DNA of 64,000 bases. Source: a virus. This document shows, piece after piece, positions 16,174 to 20,840 of the stretch. Each line of letters opens with the position of its first letter. The first letter of the stretch is position 1. Made by a program: the position numbers and the translations under genes. The stretch is taken from positions 62,001 to 126,000 of the IMG/VR virus record IMGVR_UViG_3300042563_002309; one strand, written 5' to 3'. The notes beneath the pieces were generated by a model. The model searched no databases. It saw only the letters and a list, made by a program, of their open reading frames with translations, and was not told the origin of the DNA.

Positions 16174-16257
16174 GGAAGGCGGCCGAATGGACGAGGAGCT
16201 TGTCTTGAAAACAAGTAGCGGGTAACACCGTTGTGGGTTCGATTCCCATGTCTTCCT
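16174..16257 (+). tRNA. tRNA-Ser(TGA)
   Basis: Acceptor GGAAGGC/GTCTTCC, anticodon arm CTTGT CTTGAAA ACAAG, long variable arm and T arm GTGGG TTCGATT CCCAT. Discriminator T followed by CA rather than CCA. Confidence 0.9.
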
Positions 16258-16263
16258 CAATAT

Positions 16264-16335
16264 TGGCTTATAGTGTAACGGTTAGCACAAAACACTTTGA
16301 CTGTTTTAGTCTAGGTTCGAATCCTAGTAAGCCAA
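16264..16335 (+). tRNA. tRNA-Gln(TTG)
   Basis: Acceptor TGGCTTA/TAAGCCA, anticodon arm AAACA CTTTGAC TGTTT, T arm CTAGG TTCGAAT CCTAG. Discriminator A, then CA. Confidence 0.92.
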
Positions 16336-16344
16336 CAATAATTT

Positions 16345-16420
16345 CGGGTAGTAGAGGAGTCTGGTTTATCTCGCTGGCCTTGGACGCTAGAGCACGCAGG
16401 TTCGAATCCTGCTTACCCGA
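16345..16420 (+). tRNA. tRNA-Pro(TGG)
   Basis: Acceptor CGGGTAG/TTACCCG, anticodon arm CTGGC CTTGGAC GCTAG, T arm GCAGG TTCGAAT CCTGC. Discriminator A, then CG. Confidence 0.88.
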
Positions 16421-16426
16421 CGAATT

Positions 16427-16498
16427 GCCCCTATAACTTAACGGCTAAAGTACTATACTTTTAATATAGGAATCCAAGTTCGATTCTTGGTGGGGGTA
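16427..16498 (+). tRNA. tRNA-Lys(TTT)
   Basis: Acceptor GCCCCTA/TGGGGGT, anticodon arm CTATA CTTTTAA TATAG, T arm CCAAG TTCGATT CTTGG. Discriminator A, then CA. Confidence 0.92.
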
Positions 16499-16503
16499 CA
16501 AAA

Positions 16504-16599
16504 GCTACATACACAACCTTACAATCTCTCAGTTAAAAGCTGTTGTAAGATCAAGTAATAAGCCAATATGCTTGTTAGTTGTGATCAGGTGTAGCACCA
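16504..16599 (+). ncRNA. Folded RNA, three-way junction ending in ACCA
   Basis: GCTACA (16504-16509) pairs with TGTAGC (16590-16595), continued by CACAAC with GTTGTG. Inside are a CTTACAA/TTGTAAG hairpin and a TAATAAGC/GCTTGTTA hairpin. The outer stem is followed by ACCA, so the 3' end looks like a mature tRNA end although no T arm or TTCGA loop is present. It touches the tRNA-Val gene. No coding potential. Confidence 0.55.
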
Positions 16600-16670
16600 G
16601 CCTCGTTGGCGTAATGGGAGCGTATTTCTTTTACATGGAAATGGCAGTAGTTCGATTCTACTACGAGGTA
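16600..16670 (+). tRNA. tRNA-Val(TAC)
   Basis: Acceptor GCCTCGT/ACGAGGT, anticodon arm TTTCT TTTACAT GGAAA, T arm AGTAG TTCGATT CTACT. Discriminator A, then CA. Confidence 0.88.
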
Positions 16671-16682
16671 CAAAATTCTGGG

Positions 16683-16764
16683 TAGCAAGTAAAATACCGG
16701 CAAGTATTTTCAAGTCTATATGGAGTCTATTATGAGTTATTAATTTGCCGATGAAAGCTTGTTA
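16683..16764 (+). ncRNA. Folded RNA with loop-to-tail pseudoknot
   Basis: Outer pairing TAGCAAG (16683-16689) with CTTGTTA (16758-16764). Inside, a perfect hairpin AAAATAC/GTATTTT (16691-16697, 16704-16710) shows the six-base loop CGGCAA, which is exactly complementary to TTGCCG at 16745-16750. This gives a pseudoknotted fold of about 82 bases. No tRNA T loop. Confidence 0.5.
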
Positions 16765-16769
16765 TAGTT

Positions 16770-16841
16770 TCGTTCTTGGTAGATTGGTGACTACGCTGCC
16801 CGCGGAGGGTGGAGAAGCAGGTTCGATTCCTGTAGAATGAT
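16770..16841 (+). tRNA. tRNA, isotype unresolved
   Basis: Good acceptor TCGTTCT/AGAATGA, D stem GTAG/CTAC and T arm GCAGG TTCGATT CCTGT. The anticodon arm can be drawn as CTGCC/GGTGG with loop CGCGGAG, which would give CGG but lacks the universal U33; a 6-bp stem with a five-base loop is equally possible. It may be decayed or an unusual tRNA. Discriminator T, then CA. Confidence 0.6.
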
Positions 16842-16847
16842 CAAATT

Positions 16848-16928
16848 GGGATGCTTCAGTCACTGGTGTGATAAGCGGTCTGTAAAATCGTTCTGTAAGA
16901 AGGTGTGGTTCGATTCCACAGTGTCCCA
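16848..16928 (+). tRNA. tRNA-Tyr(GTA)
   Basis: Acceptor GGGATGC/GTGTCCC, anticodon arm GCGGT CTGTAAA ATCGT, class II variable arm, T arm TGTGG TTCGATT CCACA. Discriminator A, then CA. Confidence 0.88.
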
Positions 16929-16947
16929 CAAATATGGAATAACATCG

Positions 16948-16985
16948 CTCCCGTAATGCCATGGCTTGTATACGAGTGACGGGAG
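16948..16985 (+). ncRNA. Hairpin between tRNAs
   Basis: CTCCCGT (16948-16954) pairs perfectly with ACGGGAG (16979-16985), enclosing two near-palindromic segments (GCCATGGC and CTTGTATACGAG). It may be a small structured RNA or a processing element. Confidence 0.4.
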
Positions 16986-16990
16986 ACAAT

Positions 16991-17063
16991 GGACCTTTGG
17001 TATAGCTGGTGCGTACGCTAGTCTGAAGAACTAGAGGAGTAGGTTCGATTCCTACAGGGTCCA
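16991..17063 (+). tRNA. tRNA-Phe(GAA)
   Basis: Acceptor GGACCTT/AGGGTCC, anticodon arm CTAGT CTGAAGA ACTAG, T arm GTAGG TTCGATT CCTAC. Discriminator A, then CG. Confidence 0.92.
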
Positions 17064-17140
17064 CGAAGTAGAGAGGTATGGGTTCGAGTCCCATCCGGGC
17101 CGTTAGCGGCGCGGTAGTATAACGGTAGTAACGCTTTCTT
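17064..17140 (+). other. tRNA halves in reversed order
   Basis: A 3' half (T arm ATGGG TTCGAGT CCCAT, then CCGGGCC) is followed within 6 bases by a 5' half (GGCGCGG TA GTATAACGGTA..., then GCTTT CTT). GGCGCGG and CCGGGCC can pair in six of seven positions. The order is that of a circularly permuted tRNA, but the anticodon loop would have to use bases shared with neighbouring tRNAs. A recombination scar between two tRNA genes is the simpler reading. Confidence 0.4.
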
Positions 17141-17212
17141 GGGTTTGTCGTATAACGGCTATTACGGATGACTGTTAATCATCTTATGAAGGTTCGATTC
17201 CTTCCAGGCCCG
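17141..17212 (+). tRNA. tRNA-Asn(GTT)
   Basis: Acceptor GGGTTTG/CAGGCCC, anticodon arm GATGA CTGTTAA TCATC, T arm GAAGG TTCGATT CCTTC. Discriminator G, then CA. Confidence 0.92.
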
Positions 17213-17218
17213 CAAAAT

Positions 17219-17292
17219 AGGTAATTAGCTCAATTGGTTAGAGCACTCGCCTGATACGTGAGAGGTTATAGGTTCGATTCCTATATTACCTA
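17219..17292 (+). tRNA. tRNA-Ile(GAT)
   Basis: Acceptor AGGTAAT/ATTACCT, anticodon arm CTCGC CTGATAC GTGAG, T arm ATAGG TTCGATT CCTAT. Discriminator A, then CA. Confidence 0.92.
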
Positions 17293-17297
17293 CAAAG

Positions 17298-17380
17298 GGA
17301 AAGTAAATCAACTAGGAGTTGAGACCGCTTGCTAAGCGTATCGTGCCTTCGGGCATGGGGTTCGATACCTCTGCTTTCCT
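17298..17380 (+). tRNA. tRNA-Ser(GCT)
   Basis: Acceptor GGAAAGT/GCTTTCC, anticodon loop TTGCTAA, long variable arm GTGCC TTCG GGCAT, T loop TTCGATA. Discriminator T, then CA. Confidence 0.88.
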
Positions 17381-17510
17381 CAAAAAAACCTCCTCACCGT
17401 CCTCACAACGCATCTAAGGAATGCAGGAGAAGGAAGTACGAACGGGGCCCCGTGGTAAGACACATTAAAATCAGATAGTACAGCGATAGGGTAAGAGGTT
17501 CCCTATCAAC
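17381..17510 (+). ncRNA. Non-tRNA folded stretch
   Basis: No gene. Contains AAAACCTCCTCACCG at 17385-17399 (repeated exactly at 46019-46033), the 12-base perfect palindrome ACGGGGCCCCGT at 17442-17453, and an ATAGGG/CCCTAT hairpin at 17486-17506. Probably one or more small structured RNAs. Confidence 0.35.
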
Positions 17511-17580
17511 TACCGACTTGATCTAGGATCGAGAATATCTCATAAGTATTCTCAGACAAGAGCGTAACTTGTAGTCGGTA
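17511..17580 (+). ncRNA. tRNA-like cloverleaf with CAT loop and non-canonical T loop
   Basis: TACCGACT/AGTCGGTA closes a four-way junction. It holds a small D-like arm GATC TAG GATC (17520-17530) and an 8-bp anticodon-like arm GAGAATAT/GTATTCTC with loop CTCATAA (17531-17553), the usual loop of CAU tRNAs. A third arm, ACAAG AGCGTAA CTTGT (17556-17572), abuts the acceptor strand exactly as a T arm does. The T loop sequence TTCGA is missing. Confidence 0.55.
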
Positions 17581-17697
17581 CTAAATTATATGGGTAGGTA
17601 GGAAGTTAAGAAACGTTTCTCAAAAAACGACTTAATGAGGTAAAGCGTTAGAGTAGTAAAATTGAGTAAGCGTTATTAAAGTAGTATAATTTTATAT
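17581..17697 (+). other. Non-coding spacer with imperfect direct repeat
   Basis: No gene. AAGCGTTA occurs twice (about 17644 and 17670), each followed by a similar AGTAGTA-AATT segment, an imperfect tandem copy. GTTAAG/CTTAAT pairing is possible upstream. Role unknown. Confidence 0.3.
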
Positions 17698-17769
17698 GGT
17701 GTTCGAAGCTTTTTAGTGAAGCGCAAGACTGTGAATCTTGAGAAGACGGGGCGGTACCGTCCTTACACC
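17698..17769 (+). tRNA. tRNA-His(GTG) with unusual T loop
   Basis: Anticodon arm CAAGA CTGTGAA TCTTG, D arm GCTT/AAGC, extra G at -1 (17698) opposite discriminator C73, a His identity feature. The T stem GACGG/CCGTC is perfect, but its loop is GGCGGTA rather than TTCGANT. The acceptor stem has two mismatches. Followed by CA. Confidence 0.75.
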
Positions 17770-17775
17770 CAACAT

Positions 17776-17855
17776 GCCTCTGTGGTGAAATAGGTAAACA
17801 CACCAGGCTTAAAACTTGGCGCTCAGGCTTGCTGGTTCGACTCCAGTCAGGGGTA
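17776..17855 (+). tRNA. tRNA-Leu(TAA)
   Basis: Acceptor GCCTCTG/CAGGGGT, anticodon arm CCAGG CTTAAAA CTTGG, variable region CGCTCAGGCTT, T arm GCTGG TTCGACT CCAGT. Discriminator A, then CA. Confidence 0.9.
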
Positions 17856-17862
17856 CAAAAAA

Positions 17863-17933
17863 ATCGCTGATGTCCTCTTTAATTGTTCGACATTGAAGAT
17901 GTGTAATGATATAAACATCGTAGGTTAAGCGAT
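17863..17933 (+). ncRNA. Folded RNA, three-way junction
   Basis: ATCGCT (17863-17868) pairs with AGCGAT (17928-17933). ATGTC/GACAT (17870-17874, 17889-17893) and GATGT/ACATC (17898-17902, 17915-17919) form inner hairpins. No T loop; alternative pairing GTAGG/CCTAC overlaps the 3' side. Confidence 0.45.
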
Positions 17934-17944
17934 ATCCTACAACT

Positions 17945-18016
17945 GGTCTTATAGTTTAATTGGAAAAACTTATCGCTACGAACGATAGAACGTAGGTTCG
18001 ACTCCTACTAAGACCT
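17945..18016 (+). tRNA. tRNA-Arg(ACG)
   Basis: Acceptor GGTCTTA/TAAGACC, anticodon arm TATCG CTACGAA CGATA, T arm GTAGG TTCGACT CCTAC. A34 would need host deamination to inosine. Discriminator T, then CA. Confidence 0.92.
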
Positions 18017-18017
18017 C

Positions 18018-18172
18018 AAAATATAATTACAAAGCGTAGGTAAGAAGACGTGGAGAGACGTTGCGCAAGGGTACACACTAAGGATAAGTATTTATACTCA
18101 ACTCTCTAAGGGTGTGTGAAGCACTAAGAAATTAGATCCCAGATTCCTGATAAAACTTACTAATTATATTTT
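18018..18172 (+). ncRNA. Large folded RNA closed by a 12-bp stem
   Basis: AAAATATAATTA (18018-18029) is the exact reverse complement of TAATTATATTTT (18161-18172). Inside are ACACAC/GTGTGT, AGTAT TT ATACT, ACGT pairings and a TAAG/CTTA extension of the outer stem. About 155 bases, no coding potential, exactly filling the gap between two tRNA genes. Confidence 0.55.
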
Positions 18173-18176
18173 AACC

Positions 18177-18248
18177 GCCCTATTAGTTAAACGGATATAA
18201 CGAATCTCTTCTAAAGATTAATTCTAGGTTCGATTCCTGGATGGGGTA
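18177..18248 (+). tRNA. tRNA-Arg(TCT)
   Basis: Acceptor GCCCTAT/ATGGGGT, anticodon arm AATCT CTTCTAA AGATT, T arm CTAGG TTCGATT CCTGG. Reads AGA, a frequent Arg codon in these genes. Discriminator A, then CA. Confidence 0.92.
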
Positions 18249-18254
18249 CAACAA

Positions 18255-18325
18255 GCGGGTCACAGACAAGGTGTCGGTACGGTCTCCAAAACTGCTACGG
18301 GTAGGTTCGATTCCTACGGTCTGCG
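18255..18325 (+). tRNA. tRNA-Trp(CCA)
   Basis: Acceptor GCGGGTC/GGTCTGC (with G-T pairs), anticodon loop CTCCAAA, T arm GTAGG TTCGATT CCTAC. Discriminator G, then CA. Confidence 0.85.
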
Positions 18326-18392
18326 CAAAATTATTAATTATGAAAAAGAAATTCGATGCTCATTAGGTTTATTAACCTAAAATTTGAGCAAG

Positions 18393-18575
18393 ATGAGAAT
18401 CAAAAACTATACTCAGAAAGAGTATAAAAAAGAAAAAAGAAAACAATCCAAAGATGGTGGAATGTGGTTTGAAGACTATTGGAGTAAATGTAAATCCGGA
18501 ATATGGGCCTTCAAGTACAGAGAGTACCGTACTTGGAAGTACAACAGAAAAACACAGTATAAACCTTTAAATTAA
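18393..18575 (+). CDS. Small basic protein
   Basis: 60 residues from the ATG at 18393; a TTG three codons upstream is possible. Very rich in Lys, Arg, Tyr and Trp (KEYKKEKRKQSKDGGMWFEDY...), so it may bind RNA. It sits between the first tRNA block and the HNH gene, after a TTAGGTT TATT AACCTAA hairpin at 18363-18380. Not recognised. Confidence 0.5.
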   Translation: MRIKNYTQKEYKKEKRKQSKDGGMWFEDYWSKCKSGIWAFKYREYRTWKYNRKTQYKPLN

Positions 18576-18580
18576 AAATC

Positions 18581-19087
18581 ATGAGTAAGTATCAAAAAGC
18601 ACTAGTAGTGGATGCAAGCTTTACAGCAAGATCAGTTATAAGTACCGAACGAGCGTTCGTGATTTTTTATAAGGGTAATGCTGAAGTAGTAGCAGAGCAT
18701 CCAGAAACATTTAGTTTAATTAATCCTGAACTAACCATTTACAAACCTTCTATTATTAGAGTAGCTAAGTATGTAAAACAAAACATTCAAAAAGTACCTC
18801 TAACAAGAGAGAATATTTACCGAAGAGATAATTATGAATGTGTTTATTGTGGTAGTTCAAATCAAAGAATATTAACACTTGACCATGTTATCCCTCAATC
18901 AAAAGGAGGAAAAGATGCTTGGGATAATTTAGTAACAGCTTGTAGACCATGTAATCATGAGAAAGCAGATTTAACATTAGAGGAATATGGTAAGGAAATT
19001 CCAGAACCAAAAAGACCTCATTATTTAATGTTAATGAGAAGTATGACATACATACCTAAAGAATGGGAAACATTTTTATTCTTTTAA
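18581..19087 (+). CDS. HNH endonuclease
   Basis: 168 residues. The C-terminal half is a classic HNH fold with two zinc-binding pairs: YECVYCGSS, then LTLDHVIPQSKGG with the catalytic DH, DAWDNLVTACRPCN, and an HEKADLT tail. The N-terminal half (about 1-75) is of the type seen in many bacterial and phage HNH proteins. Its place between two tRNA blocks suggests a free-standing homing endonuclease that may have mobilised or spread the tRNA cluster, but a packaging or nicking role cannot be excluded. Confidence 0.85.
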   Translation: MSKYQKALVVDASFTARSVISTERAFVIFYKGNAEVVAEHPETFSLINPELTIYKPSIIRVAKYVKQNIQKVPLTRENIYRRDNYECVYCGSSNQRILTLDHVIPQSKGGKDAWDNLVTACRPCNHEKADLTLEEYGKEIPEPKRPHYLMLMRSMTYIPKEWETFLFF

Positions 19088-19090
19088 ATA

Positions 19091-19246
19091 ATGGAAGAGT
19101 GGAAGCCAGGATATTATGATAAATGGGAGAATTTTATTCCTTATGATAAAAAATGGTATTGTAATGAAAATAAAAGAATCCATCAATCAGAAAAGGAAAA
19201 AAATAATTGTAAGTATTGCAATAAAGGTTTGGAAAACCAGAAATAG
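19091..19246 (+). CDS. Small zinc-finger-like protein
   Basis: 51 residues, three bases after the HNH gene. Aromatic N-terminal half and a single C-x2-C pair near the C terminus (NNCKYCNKG), with a further Cys at 24. Possibly a metal-binding peptide; not recognised. Its 3' end carries the -33 element of the next promoter. Confidence 0.45.
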   Translation: MEEWKPGYYDKWENFIPYDKKWYCNENKRIHQSEKEKNNCKYCNKGLENQK

Positions 19247-19259
19247 TTTCATATATTAA
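19229..19259 (+). promoter_or_regulatory. Promoter of the second tRNA block
   Basis: TTG at 19229-19231, 20 bases, TATATTAA at 19252-19259, followed by GGTATA, directly before the second run of tRNAs. Confidence 0.65.
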
Positions 19260-19280
19260 GGTATAAGAAAGTAAAATATA

Positions 19281-19352
19281 TCACCTACTACAAAACGGCG
19301 CGCGAAACAATAGAATCCCGACTTGTACTGTCTGGAAGGTCAGGCTAGGTGA
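19281..19352 (+). ncRNA. Folded RNA preceding tRNA-Cys
   Basis: TCACCTA (19281-19287) pairs perfectly with TAGGTGA (19346-19352). The interior holds GC-rich GGCGCGCG and a CTG...CAG hairpin just before the closing strand. tRNA-sized but without TTCGA. Begins about 20 bases after the promoter. Confidence 0.45.
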
Positions 19353-19356
19353 AAAT

Positions 19357-19427
19357 GGGCAGTTGGCCGATTGGTTAGGCACAGGATTGCAAACTCTGTT
19401 AGGTTGGTTCGATTCCAACACTGCCCT
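19357..19427 (+). tRNA. tRNA-Cys(GCA)
   Basis: Acceptor GGGCAGT/ACTGCCC, anticodon loop TTGCAAA on a stem with an A-C mismatch, T arm GTTGG TTCGATT CCAAC. Discriminator T, then CA. Confidence 0.88.
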
Positions 19428-19441
19428 CATTTAAGGTTCGA

Positions 19442-19518
19442 CCCTCTACCAAATGTGTTACACCCACAAATGGACAACGAGAGGGAGCTACCGATTGATA
19501 AGTGGCCGCACATGCGGC
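19442..19518 (+). ncRNA. Two hairpins between tRNAs
   Basis: CCCTCT/AGAGGG (19442-19447, 19480-19485) encloses a TGTG/CACA hairpin, and GCCGC ACAT GCGGC forms a second hairpin at 19505-19518. A GGTTCGACCCTC string just upstream looks like a leftover T arm. Possibly a decayed tRNA or a structured RNA. Confidence 0.35.
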
Positions 19519-19522
19519 AAAT

Positions 19523-19596
19523 GCCCGAGTGGTGGAATTGGCAGACACGGCGGCCTTAGAAGTCGTAAACTGAGAGTTCGAGTCTCTCCTTGGGTA
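19523..19596 (+). tRNA. tRNA-Leu(TAG) with short variable loop
   Basis: Acceptor GCCCGAG/CTTGGGT, anticodon arm GCGGC CTTAGAA GTCGT, T arm GAGAG TTCGAGT CTCTC. The variable region is only AAACT, whereas bacterial tRNA-Leu is class II. Discriminator A, then CA. Confidence 0.8.
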
Positions 19597-19598
19597 CA

Positions 19599-19668
19599 AA
19601 TTAGAGTTAGCTTATAGTAAAGCAGCAGGGGCTAACCTGCAGAACGGATACGAAAACCGGCTCTAATT
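19599..19668 (+). ncRNA. tRNA-like cloverleaf without T-loop consensus
   Basis: AATTAGAG/CTCTAATT (19599-19606, 19661-19668) closes a four-arm fold. It has a D-like arm GCTT ATAGTA AAGC (19610-19623), one linking A, an arm GCAGG GGCTAA CCTGC (19625-19640), AGAA, and a short CGG/CCG arm (19645-19659). The spacing is that of a tRNA, but the T loop is not canonical and the anticodon-like loop has six bases. Confidence 0.5.
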
Positions 19669-19672
19669 ATCT

Positions 19673-19746
19673 GCTTCTGACGCACAAATGGTGGTGCACC
19701 GGATTTGTAACCCAGAATAGAGTCGGTTCGATCCCGTCCAGAAGCT
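19673..19746 (+). tRNA. tRNA-Thr(TGT)
   Basis: Acceptor GCTTCTG/CAGAAGC, anticodon loop TTTGTAA, T arm GTCGG TTCGATC CCGTC with one mismatch. The anticodon stem has two mismatches. Discriminator T, then CA. Confidence 0.78.
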
Positions 19747-19751
19747 CAACT

Positions 19752-19823
19752 GCGACTATCGTATAATGGTCATTACTTCAGACTTCCAATCTGAAGATGA
19801 GAGTTCGATTCTCTCTAGTCGCT
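19752..19823 (+). tRNA. tRNA-Gly(TCC)
   Basis: Acceptor GCGACTA/TAGTCGC, anticodon arm TCAGA CTTCCAA TCTGA, T arm GAGAG TTCGATT CTCTC. Discriminator T, then CA. Confidence 0.92.
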
Positions 19824-19831
19824 CAGGGGTG

Positions 19832-19870
19832 TGTAGGAGCCCAAGAGTATGTGATGAGCATACGCCTACA
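19832..19870 (+). ncRNA. Nested hairpin between tRNAs
   Basis: TGTAGG/CCTACA (19832-19837, 19865-19870) encloses GTATG TGATGAG CATAC (19847-19863), a perfect 5-bp stem with a 7-base loop. Confidence 0.4.
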
Positions 19871-19874
19871 ATTT

Positions 19875-19946
19875 GCTGCCATCGTCTAACGGCTAGGACC
19901 TATGGTTTTCATCCATAAAATCGGAGTTCGATTCTCCGTGGCAGTA
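19875..19946 (+). tRNA. tRNA-Glu(TTC)
   Basis: Acceptor GCTGCCA/TGGCAGT, anticodon arm TATGG TTTTCAT CCATA, T arm CGGAG TTCGATT CTCCG. Discriminator A, then CA. Confidence 0.92.
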
Positions 19947-19951
19947 CAAAA

Positions 19952-20023
19952 GGGGCTATAGTGAAATTGGCATCACGATAGATTTGCATTCTGTTATTCC
20001 GGGTTCGAATCCCGGTAGCTCCA
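19952..20023 (+). tRNA. tRNA-Ala(TGC)
   Basis: Acceptor GGGGCTA/TAGCTCC, anticodon arm ATAGA TTTGCAT TCTGT, T arm CCGGG TTCGAAT CCCGG. Discriminator A, then CA. Confidence 0.92.
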
Positions 20024-20028
20024 CAAAA

Positions 20029-20100
20029 GGTCTATTCGTTCAACGGCTAGGATACTACCCTGTCACGGTAGGGATGAGAGTTCGATTCTCTCATAGACCG
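20029..20100 (+). tRNA. tRNA-Asp(GTC)
   Basis: Acceptor GGTCTAT/ATAGACC, anticodon arm CTACC CTGTCAC GGTAG, T arm GAGAG TTCGATT CTCTC. Discriminator G, then CT. Confidence 0.92.
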
Positions 20101-20109
20101 CTTATAAAC

Positions 20110-20179
20110 TGCGTTAAAGTGTAAAGGTTGCATCCCGGTCTCATAAGCCGGGGGGGTGGTTCGAGTCCACGCTACGCTA
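20110..20179 (+). tRNA. tRNA with CAT anticodon, weak acceptor (Met, possibly initiator)
   Basis: Anticodon arm CCGGT CTCATAA GCCGG, T loop TTCGAGT on a GGTGG/CCACG stem. In the acceptor only GCGT/ACGC pairs well; the end pair is mismatched, a feature of initiator tRNAs, but inner mismatches suggest divergence. Discriminator A, then CA. Confidence 0.65.
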
Positions 20180-20185
20180 CAAATT

Positions 20186-20259
20186 GTCCTTTTAGCTCAG
20201 ATGGTGAGAGCAGCTCGCTCATAACGAGAAGGTCACAGGTTCGAGCCCTGTATAGGACA
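20186..20259 (+). tRNA. tRNA with CAT anticodon (elongator Met or Ile2)
   Basis: Acceptor GTCCTTT/ATAGGAC, anticodon loop CTCATAA on a CTCG/CGAG stem, T arm ACAGG TTCGAGC CCTGT. Met and lysidine-modified Ile cannot be told apart by eye. Discriminator A, then CT. Confidence 0.85.
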
Positions 20260-20323
20260 CTAAATTTTATCCACTATGAGGTCAATTCCTTCGTCTCCAA
20301 TGTAGGTTAGCTATTGCTAACTT

Positions 20324-20557
20324 ATGACTCAGAAATTGAGAATTTGGAGAGTAGTCCCAACCAGCATGACTGGTGTTCAGGCTCCCACGTTTTTTGTAGA
20401 AACTACAGAAAATGGTAGAGAAGAAGCAGAAAAATCTGCAAACCTACAAGCAAGACAAAAATCTCGCTTGGGTAAGTTTAACAATTGGTATTTTGATTTA
20501 ACAAGAATGAATGTCAGAGTAGACAGACATGGGAGGTATATCAAACATCACCAATAA
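20324..20557 (+). CDS. Protein of unknown function
   Basis: 77 residues, basic, with a C-terminal YFDLTRMNVRVDRHGRYIKHHQ end. Not recognised. It follows the second tRNA block and a GTTAGC TATT GCTAAC hairpin at 20306-20321, so it is probably on the same transcript as the tRNAs. Confidence 0.5.
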   Translation: MTQKLRIWRVVPTSMTGVQAPTFFVETTENGREEAEKSANLQARQKSRLGKFNNWYFDLTRMNVRVDRHGRYIKHHQ

Positions 20558-20576
20558 GAAATATTCGGAGAAAGGT

Positions 20577-20607
20577 TTGGAAACCTGAACCTTTCTTCTT
20601 ATATTAA
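20577..20607 (+). promoter_or_regulatory. Bacteroidota-type promoter overlapping a hairpin
   Basis: TTG at 20577-20579, 20 bases, TATATTAA at 20600-20607. The TTG lies in the left arm of an AAAGGTTTGG / CCTGAACCTTT stem followed by a pyrimidine run, so terminator and promoter appear fused. Confidence 0.65.
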
Positions 20608-20624
20608 ATAAAAATAAAGGTAAT

Positions 20625-20840
20625 ATGGTCTGGTCTGTATTTAGTATTGAAGTAAAAGAGCAATTAGCATGGACAATACATACTAGACTATTTATGGGCG
20701 ATCTATCTAATATAGATCTTACAACAGATTGGAGATTTTGTGATGTTAAAGGAAAAAGAAGGAATTGTATATTCTTAGGTTTTATTGACAACCCAGAATT
20801 TCCATTAAAAGAACCAATAAAAACATATAGAAATAATTAA
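20625..20840 (+). CDS. Protein of unknown function
   Basis: 71 residues, soluble, mixed composition with two Trp in the first 16 residues and two cysteines. First gene after the promoter at 20577-20607. Not recognised. Confidence 0.55.
   Translation: MVWSVFSIEVKEQLAWTIHTRLFMGDLSNIDLTTDWRFCDVKGKRRNCIFLGFIDNPEFPLKEPIKTYRNN

Noticed and set aside
16233-17094. Protein frames on both strands within the tRNA array
   Set aside because: They are translations of repeated TTCGA T-arm sequences and run through tRNA genes.
17442-17453. Palindrome ACGGGGCCCCGT as a phage replication origin or operator
   Set aside because: It lies in a structured RNA region within the tRNA array with no iterons or regulator gene nearby; RNA structure explains it better.
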